Positions 56,981 through 64,000 of a stretch of 64,000 nucleotides of DNA are shown here, piece by piece. The first letter of the stretch is position 1. The number at the start of each line of letters is the position of its first letter. The notes below the pieces were generated by a model. The model was not told the DNA's origin, searched no databases, and worked only from the letters and a program-made list of their open reading frames with translations. Position numbers and translations under genes: made by a program. Origin of the DNA: Turbatrix aceti (lineage: Eukaryota > Nematoda > Chromadorea > Rhabditida > Panagrolaimidae); NCBI GenBank assembly GCA_963969345.1, contig OZ017766.1:1054001-1118000 (forward strand), given 5' to 3'.

Positions 56981-58721
56981 ACCCACCAAGCCGCAATCCA
57001 GGCGAGTCAACGTTGTCTGTTTTCTGTATAGGGGTGGTGCCGTGATGATAACGCGGATGGATCCGTGGAAGCAAGCCGTCGTCTCGGCAGGCAGAAGGCT
57101 GAATCCATCCTTCTGACGGGTAACTGAATTATTCTTTTGTGTATTTTTTTCTGTCTTTGTTTGATATTAACGAACAATTTCGAGTCGTCCTCAATTTTTC
57201 TTTAATCCAACTTTGTTTTTTCTTCTTTTGCATTCTGTGTAACCGATTTTTAAAGAATCTATCCAACTGGGCAATCAATCATCCGAGTTTTATTTTATTT
57301 ATTTTTTGCACATGTCTTCCTACTCAAATTTCGATAAACACGGGGTCTTTTTTGTTTCTCCACCATGCGACAGGCACCAGACGCGCATCGCTCGCGGTCG
57401 TCTTCGCGTTGCTGTTTCAAACAACGATTTCTCATCCGGGGTATGCTTGCTACACATGTTCACGATACCATCGATACAAAAAAAACAAATTTTTGGTTTT
57501 GGCGTCCTTTTTTTACCTTTTGTATTTTTTCGTGTCAAAGTCAGTCATTCAATTTTTAGGGTATCCTGTGATAAACCCAGTAAATTCACTTGTAAAAATA
57601 TTTTTCATAACTTTTATTTTTTTATGTTGAAATGTGTCGGGGTATTTAATAAACGTGGACTTTTCTCTCAACCATGAGAAAGTTTTGAACAAAAGCGTTG
57701 GATTTGTGGTCGCATTGGACGTTCGAACAATTGGCTCCGCGAGAGTACATCAGGTGAAGAGAATCTTGCTGCATACAGCATCCTTCGGGGTGTTTAAGGA
57801 AGCGTTGTGGCAGTACCGTAAACTCGGCGTTTAAATGTATTGCTTAATTTGTCGTTGAACGTACAAATTACTTATGATTACTCTTTGTTTCGACCAACGA
57901 ACATTGCTTCATTTTTTATAACAATCCTGTGTCGGCGTTCAAAAATCTTTATTTTTCGACTCCAGTTCGTTTCGGACAAGCAAAAAATTATGCAACCAAC
58001 TGAATGACACCTTGGAGATAACGAATACGGTAGTTTCGTCAGGCTAGCTACCTTTCTTTCTAAAAATTCATGTCACTCTTATTGAATTGAGTGTTTGAAG
58101 CAGAATAAAAATTACATTAGTTGTCAACGGCACCCGGAAATAACTGTGAAATGAAGAACACTCAAACAATTGGACTATCAACCATGATAAAAATTTAGGT
58201 TCCCGAACTTTGCGTGAAAACACCGGCAAATTTTTATCTGCAAGCATGTTGTTTTCGCAAAAGAATTAAAAATACACTTCAGGTATCTTGAGACATGCCC
58301 CGGTTCCTACTAGGCAATTATTTTTTGTAATACCCTTCTACCCAACTCCTTTTCCAACATCAGATACATGTTTTCAGCCACCAAGAGTCGTGAACACAAA
58401 ATGGAGTGTAATTCTCGTAAGCTACGTGTGGCCTTAACCGAGGGATAACGATATTTAGAGTTGTGTCACGTATAAATCAGAAATGCCAGCCACTGCTGTT
58501 TTCAATATAGTTTTTTCCTATCATTGTTAAGTGCGCTTTTGACACCCGTGTATGCGCAATTTTGTATTTAAATCTATGAAATATTTTAAAACACAATTTT
58601 TGTTTTTTTTAAACTAAGTTGGTCGTAATTTTAAAGTGAACCGAAAACCGTAAAAAATTGTCCTTTTCCTGTCCCTTTTCCCCCAAAAACTATGACTACC
58701 GTAAAACACATTTTTAGCCGC
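56981..58721. other. 1.7 kb intergenic region
   Basis: Transportin 3' UTR with a possible hairpin (57055-57110). A frame at 57370-57500 reads like a signal peptide followed by YACYTCSRYH, as in Ly6-type proteins, but has no usable start or continuation. No gene is called. Confidence 0.45.
57055..57110. repeat. Imperfect hairpin in transportin 3' region
   Basis: GGATGGAT (57055-57062) pairs with ATCCATCC (57103-57110); inside, GCCG and CGGC can pair. Structure is modest and may be chance. Confidence 0.4.
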
Positions 58722-59763
58722 ATGTCATCGTTCCTGTTCAACTTTGGCAACTTCCAGCTTCTGTCGACCCTAACCATTGCTATAATCACGGTTGCACTGT
58801 ATTGCTTCATCGTCTGGATCATCGTCTCCACAGGCCACCAGTACCGGCTCAACAGCTTTTATTTCTACGCATTCTGCCACCAAGCCGCTTCCAATACACT
58901 TGGCCTTCTGTCGACCATCATGACGGGTCAGTGCTTCCAGGCCTCCCTCATGGGGCCCGTCATAGCGCTGATGCCGACAATGCATCCTCTGTTCAGTCTG
59001 TTGGTTTTTATAACGCATACGTCGTTCGACTTCAGCCTTCTGGCTGGCCTGTCGATGACTATCAACCGGTGCATGACCATTGTCTTCGTCACCATGGACA
59101 AGCAAAAGTGGGAGACAGTGAAGCCTTTTTTCAGCGGCGCTCTCCCCCTCGTGTCCATGATTTTCACGGCCAACGTCTGGTTCATGAACTACGCTATACT
59201 CCCAAACGCCGGAACTGGTAGTGGATTTTTCTGGACAAATCAGAAAGTCAGTTTCATCGGAGATCAGAGTAAAGTTCAGTTTTGTCTGTTGTTTTTTGTC
59301 TGGTGGACCGAGCTCCTGCTCAACATCGTATCCATCATTTTCCTGGTCAAACGACGGAAGCCTGTGCTCCATCGAAATTCTCGAAAGACACTTTCCAAGG
59401 AGGACAGAAGGTTGTTCTTCTGCACGCTGCTTATATTCGTATCCAAGAGCTTCTACATGGCTGGCCAGTTCATGTTCGTGGTTGGCATCACCAGCAATCT
59501 ACAAAGACAGGTGGCCTTTGCACTCGGGATTGACGGCGCCGTAGTAGAGATGTCGTCTCCCGCGTGGATTCTCTTCTCAGGCAGCAGCGGGCTGCGAAAA
59601 GCGATGGTAGGTCCATTTTTCTGTCCTGGATGTTAAAATGTGTCTAAAAACAAAAGCCACTTTTTTATAGAAAAAATCCATAGCATCTACAGGATCAGTA
59701 GTGCACACGGTGACGACATCTCATAACTTGTCTGGTTTAAGAGTCGCAAGCCACCACTCGTAA
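58722..59763 (+). CDS. Nematode-type serpentine 7TM receptor (Srg superfamily-like)
   Basis: Exons 58722-59606 and 59671-59763 give 325 residues. I placed the start at 58722 because the acceptor ACATTTTTAG ends 4 bases before it; an ATG at 58692 would add 10 residues but lies before that acceptor. Seven hydrophobic stretches are visible, for example LLSTLTIAIITVALYCFIVW, HPLFSLLVFITHTSFDFSLL and FCLLFFVWWTELLLNIVSII. AGLSMTINRCMTIVF at the third-segment end and PAWILFSGSSGLRKAM at the last fit srx/srv/srg chemoreceptors. The tail is Ser/Thr/His-rich. Precise class unclear. Confidence 0.78.
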
Positions 59764-62700
59764 CAACGGTTGACAACCAGCCACGCGGTCAGGCATCACG
59801 TGCAACGGCAGTTCGTGGAACTCGTATACAGGCGCCCTCGGCATCCCTCTCTTCATAATTCTAGTTTTAACTCGACACGTGCCATTCACATGTCGCATAT
59901 CTGACAAAACAACACCTGTACGAATAGTAAAATGTTGAAATAAATAACAAACTTTTTCGTAGTTTTTCTTTAATATTTAATTTCGAATACCCTTGTCCAA
60001 CGTTATGCGCCTGGATAACTCATCCTAACCAACAGTTAGTTTTAGCGCACACGTTACTCCTTCACCAATACATTCCTTCACCAATGTCCTCTGTGAATCA
60101 TACGCAACGATTACCGCTACAAATTCTAAAAACCCCGCAGATTATCCTGCTTATTTCTGATGTCATTTATTTCGATTGGAATAAAGTTGTCTAATTACTG
60201 TAAGGTACACCGTTGACGATGATGCATGGGATGTCGAAGGGCCTTTTTAAAATAATTTTCTATCACTTTCATAGCAACAATAAATAAACAGCAAACGACA
60301 CTTTTGGGTCGAAAGGTGCTATTGTGAGGTTAGCTGGTGGGATATAGTCTTTTGTTTTTGTTTTTTTTGGAAATCCGAGCATAGCGAGGGCTGCAAGTTC
60401 CTTGTTCAATACAATATAATTCTTTTGGTTTATTTTTATATTTATTTTTCCTGCACGCAAATGATTTTCTTCTTTTGTTTTCAATTTATTTTTATTTTTT
60501 GTAGTTGATACAAAGAATTCAATAGAGGCAACGGAAGAACAAAAAAATTTTTTACAGACACGGGCATTTCACGTGTGTGCTGACATTTATTGCGTTTTTT
60601 TTAGAAATAATTTGTATGAAGTTAAATCAAATACTGTATACATCTTTATAAAGAAATAATATTTATATTGCTGGGTTTTGAAAATCTAGTTTGGTGTTCA
60701 ATTGGAAAATAATTACTGTTAGGTGTTCAAAACCGATTCAAAAATACCGCTCAAATCTGCACGAAAACACAAACGTCATCAGTCGGCTGAAAAGTGTGCG
60801 AAACACAATTTTGTTGTCAAAAAAATATGCGCATGTGTTTTTGATAGTGCCATGTTGTTCTAAGATAACGCAGAAATGCCATTACAACAATGATTGTTCA
60901 AGTGAATAAAATAGGACTTATGTATATGGGTGAGAGGAAAAACAGGAAAGCAAAAAAAGGGTATGTGCCGGCATTCATTGTTTTTGATTCCAGGCTCGGA
61001 CTGGCTTCCTGTGATGTTCATTGTGTTGAAAATTCTGACTGTTTTGTTTTTGCAACAATTTGTTTGGCCATTATTTTAATTGCCATTTTTGCTGTCTGTA
61101 CTGTTGTTGTTTTTATGCAAATTGAAAAAATTCGTTGGTTCTAAAAAAAAGAAAACGAGGTTTTTTTACAAAAAAAAGAACTTTCTAGCAGGTGATAGAT
61201 ACTTTTTGTCTATCTAAATAAAATATTCTGTTGTCTGAGTAGTGGAGGAAGACGCAAATATTTATTTCCGGTCTATGTTTAACGTTTTTGCAATGCTTAA
61301 ATTTAAGATCTTAAATTTCATTTTAAAGTACAAATAAAATTTTATAGTATGAAACCAGTTATAAAAAAAATATATTTTGCATTTCGGGAAACAGGTAAAG
61401 TACGTAAGGTGCAGGTGTCGACAGACTGCTTGAAATAGAGGTTATCAGGTTACGTCCAGGATGACAATGCCGACGACGTGCATTACGGCATTTTTTAAAT
61501 ATTTCAGCACAACGGCCGCCATTTGAGATGAAGAATTCTACGCCCACAAGGAAGCTCTTCTTTTTTATAGGATGATATAATCTCAATGTTGTTGTTGTCT
61601 TTTGAAACTAAAACCACAAATTTACTAGAAAACATTTTTAGAATAAACATGTGAGAAACCATAAATCTGCTTTTCATTTTTTTGTAAATAAAATAACAAA
61701 AAGCTTTACTTTGCTCGAATAATGTGCGTACACCCGCTGCCTTTAAAACGCATGAAATTTTAAACTACATTACACAAACTCTATTGTAAATACAATGTTT
61801 TTTGTATTTATATGGTGCAGGGCCTACTTCTTATTTTTCGTGTAACAACCACATTTTTTGTCCAAAAAACGAATAGAATTTTTTTCGTTTGCTATTTGTC
61901 ACACGATTTTTATAAATACGGTATGTTAGATTTTGATTTCGTGCATCGTACAATTTTTTTACTTCCTCAAACAATTCCAAAAAACAAGAAGAAGGGTGCG
62001 CAAAAAAAACAGGAAGATACGTATTTTGAACAAAACATTAACATAAACTAAGGGGAATTGACTAAAGTTTGTAACATTTGATAATGCGAATTCGCCCTTT
62101 ACCAAAAAAATCGTACGCCTTTACCAAAAAATCGTACGCACACGCATATTTTTCTGTACGCAGACGCACGCGCAGCGCTTGCTGTTTTCGCGTTGTTTTT
62201 TGATCGTTTTTTGAAAAGTGCGTGTTACTAAATAGCTCATCCTGGATCTAGGATTAAAGATATCTGTTTTGAATTTTTTTGATATTGTTAGGCTTCAATT
62301 TATCTTTAATTTGGCACAAAAGCCAAATTTCAAGTGTTACTAGGCAATGCGCTAGAGGGCTGACAAAAACGTCAATTTTTGAACTTCGGAAGCTTATAAC
62401 TTTTCGGCTTTTGGTACAAAAGTCTCCAAATTTTCAGCAGACACTGTTATTAGTGTCATAAACATAACTGAGGTTTTAAATCCGGATCCATTTCGTCAGT
62501 CCTGAGATGGCATTTCAGGGTGACTTTTGGTGGCTTATTAATGTAGTTTTTGTACAATTGCACGTTTTTGGATCGAAATGTGCTGCCAAATTTTTGGTAA
62601 AGGGGAAATTTCCCATTGTGGCGAACAAAGGGGCCCGGATTATCCAAATGTTAAGTAAACGATTACTTTACAACATTTTTATGATTTTTGTTTCTTGCAA

Positions 62701-62962
62701 TATAATAGATCCTGTTTTGTATGATTCACTTTGCATTGCAAGGAAACTTCGAAACGCAGTAATTTATTATGGTATCAAAACTGACTTGTCGGGCACTTTT
62801 TGGCTGAGGTAGAACCTAGAATCCATATAAACAAGAATTATTTTTTCGATGCAGAAATGAATTTATAACTTGTGGACATGGTTTTCAACAAGCCGTTTTT
62901 TACGGCAGGGGCAAGACAGGACTTGCACAGCGTAGGCCCCCGCCCGGGCCGCCTTTTAAATA
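59764..62962. other. 3.2 kb AT-rich region, no supported gene
   Basis: 3' UTR of the receptor (AATAAA near 59939). A plus-strand frame at 60890-61144 encodes a 22-residue hydrophobic stretch but has no other support; frames at 62279-62812 likewise. Two near repeats of TTTACCAAAAAATCGTACGC occur at 62097-62138. Confidence 0.45.
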
Positions 62963-63344
62963 TTAAAATATTAGATAACGATTTTTTAGTTCGATGGATT
63001 TGATGATTCGGTCGACTTTCAATTCAACCGGTTTTAACGATATAAATTTGTTTGTCAAATGTTTTTTCAATACGAGAGTTAATTTTGTTGCATCATCATT
63101 AACCTCATCAAAGTTGTTATCATTTGAAATTTTTTTCTGCAAAAATATAAAAAAATGTAAATAAAAAAATATTGCTTACGTTTACGAGGTACAACTGTTG
63201 TGTTCTTACGTAAGTGACAGGCGTACCCCTGGTACGGCATATAAACAAAATATAAAATAATAACAAAAAAATAAAACAATGAAAACTGCAAATTGTAGTT
63301 TTTGTTGGGAGGATCCAACTGAAGAAAGAGGTGGAGTCTGACAT
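62963..63344 (-). CDS. Tentative small single-pass membrane protein
   Basis: Exons 63180-63344 and 62963-63136, joined by a GTAAGC...TTTGCAG intron of 43 bp in phase 0, give 112 residues. It has one hydrophobic segment (CFIFLLLFYILFIC) near residue 30 and a charged C-terminal half (NDNNFDEVNDDATK, then LKVDRIIKSIELKN). The second exon stays open for 57 codons only in the frame reached by this splice, which supports the model. A TATATAAA on this strand (63356-63363) lies too close to the ATG to drive it, so the true start may differ. No family recognised. Confidence 0.4.
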
Positions 63345-64000
63345 CCGTTATCAGGTTTATATACCGCCCGAGCTTTCTATTTACCATAATTGTTTAACGC
63401 CTGTCGTCTTTGTGCTGATCTGACGGGACGCGACAATAGTTTTTGTTTGCAAACGAACTGTATTTTTTTTGCGTTTATCTACCCATTTTCTCTTCTTGCA
63501 TTCTCATTGAGGTACGGTGCCTAGAAATCTCAGACAACAGTCATAAATACCTTTCGAGTTGCCAAAAATAAAAAAATTTGAATGTTTTCTTTTTTTACTA
63601 TTTTAGCGATTTTAGTTTTTTTCAAAAACAGATAAAAAGTACAAAAAATGACAACTTCATTTTATAATACTAATACTAATTGTTGTAAATACAATTGTTC
63701 ATTTTTTCTAACAGTTAACCATTTTTGCACAAATTGTTTCAATCTAAAAAGTGGCTCAATTTTACGTGTTCGTATTTATTGAAAAGGTTGAAATTATTCC
63801 AAACCTTAGACACTGTTCAAGTTTCACTCGTTGTTTACCTACAAATCACACTAACGTAGAATTTATATTACCGTTTCTTACTACTACTGACATAATTATA
63901 CCACTGGCATATTATGTATAGTATAACTGGGGTTTGTGTAACAAATGTTTTTGTAACCTCGCTTGACGGCTTTACTTTTACAACAGCATAAAGAAATAAG
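63345..64000. other. AT-rich end of window, no gene seen
   Basis: Poly-T and poly-A runs, no long frame, no repeat family recognised. Confidence 0.5.

Noticed and set aside
57139..57630. Signal-peptide-like segment followed by YACYTCS, suggesting a Ly6-type protein
   Set aside because: No ATG in frame close to the hydrophobic part, no further cysteines, and the frame continues into T-rich sequence; possibly a decayed gene but not supportable.
60890..61144. 84-codon frame with a hydrophobic stretch
   Set aside because: AT-rich composition, no splice or promoter support, and similar frames occur by chance nearby.
1..64000. CRISPR arrays, bacterial operons, rRNA genes
   Set aside because: The spaced repeats are tandem arrays or inverted repeats without spacers, genes contain spliceosomal introns, and no rRNA sequence was recognised.

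Overview
The window is eukaryotic, most likely from a nematode. Coding exons are separated by mostly short introns (about 45-60 bp) with GTRAGT-like donors and TTTCAG/TTTTAG acceptors. Several start codons sit a few bases after an unpaired 3' splice acceptor, as expected for spliced-leader trans-splicing (identical TTTTCCAGCAAC-ATG at the enoyl reductase and ketoacyl reductase genes). Two 7TM genes look like nematode chemoreceptors. The species cannot be named from sequence alone. Gene models were assembled by hand; splice sites were chosen by phase and, where possible, by similarity to remembered families.

Layout. 0-1.1 kb: C-terminal end of APC1. 2.4-5.6 kb (-): Na/K-ATPase-like pump with altered cation-site residues. 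7.8-12.6 kb (-): two paralogous secreted proteins of unknown family, separated by a 1.3 kb inverted repeat with 49-bp tandem repeats. 12.9-15.3 kb (-): Na+/H+ exchanger. 16.66-20.28 kb: a complete hAT transposon with an intact seven-exon transposase, terminal repeat arrays and a perfect 8-bp target-site duplication. 22.1-24.0 kb: two unknown genes. 24.8-27.3 kb: divergent AGC kinase. 27.3-34.2 kb: repeat-rich, with several MITEs and an Sre/Srab-type receptor. 34.2-38.6 kb: three secreted-protein genes, two of them divergent paralogues.

39-57 kb is a dense housekeeping block: TFIIA-gamma and an AAMP-like WD40 gene (possibly co-transcribed), an SREK1/SRSF11-like splicing factor with a RING-CH E3 ligase gene nested antisense in an intron, MECR, a small membrane protein, HSD17B12/LET-767-like reductase, DNA primase small subunit, Sly1/SCFD1 and transportin-1. 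58.7-59.8 kb: a second 7TM receptor. The rest is AT-rich with one tentative small gene.

The most notable system is a set of hAT-type elements: one autonomous copy and several short non-autonomous relatives with exact 8-bp target duplications. Their bodies are built almost entirely of short, partly self-complementary words (GGGTACCCGA, GGGTTACCCGA, GGGCCCG, GGGATTCCC). The two genes encoding mitochondrial enoyl reductase and ER ketoacyl reductase both belong to fatty-acid elongation/synthesis. The pump, exchanger, receptors and secreted proteins suggest epithelial or sensory roles, but this is inference.
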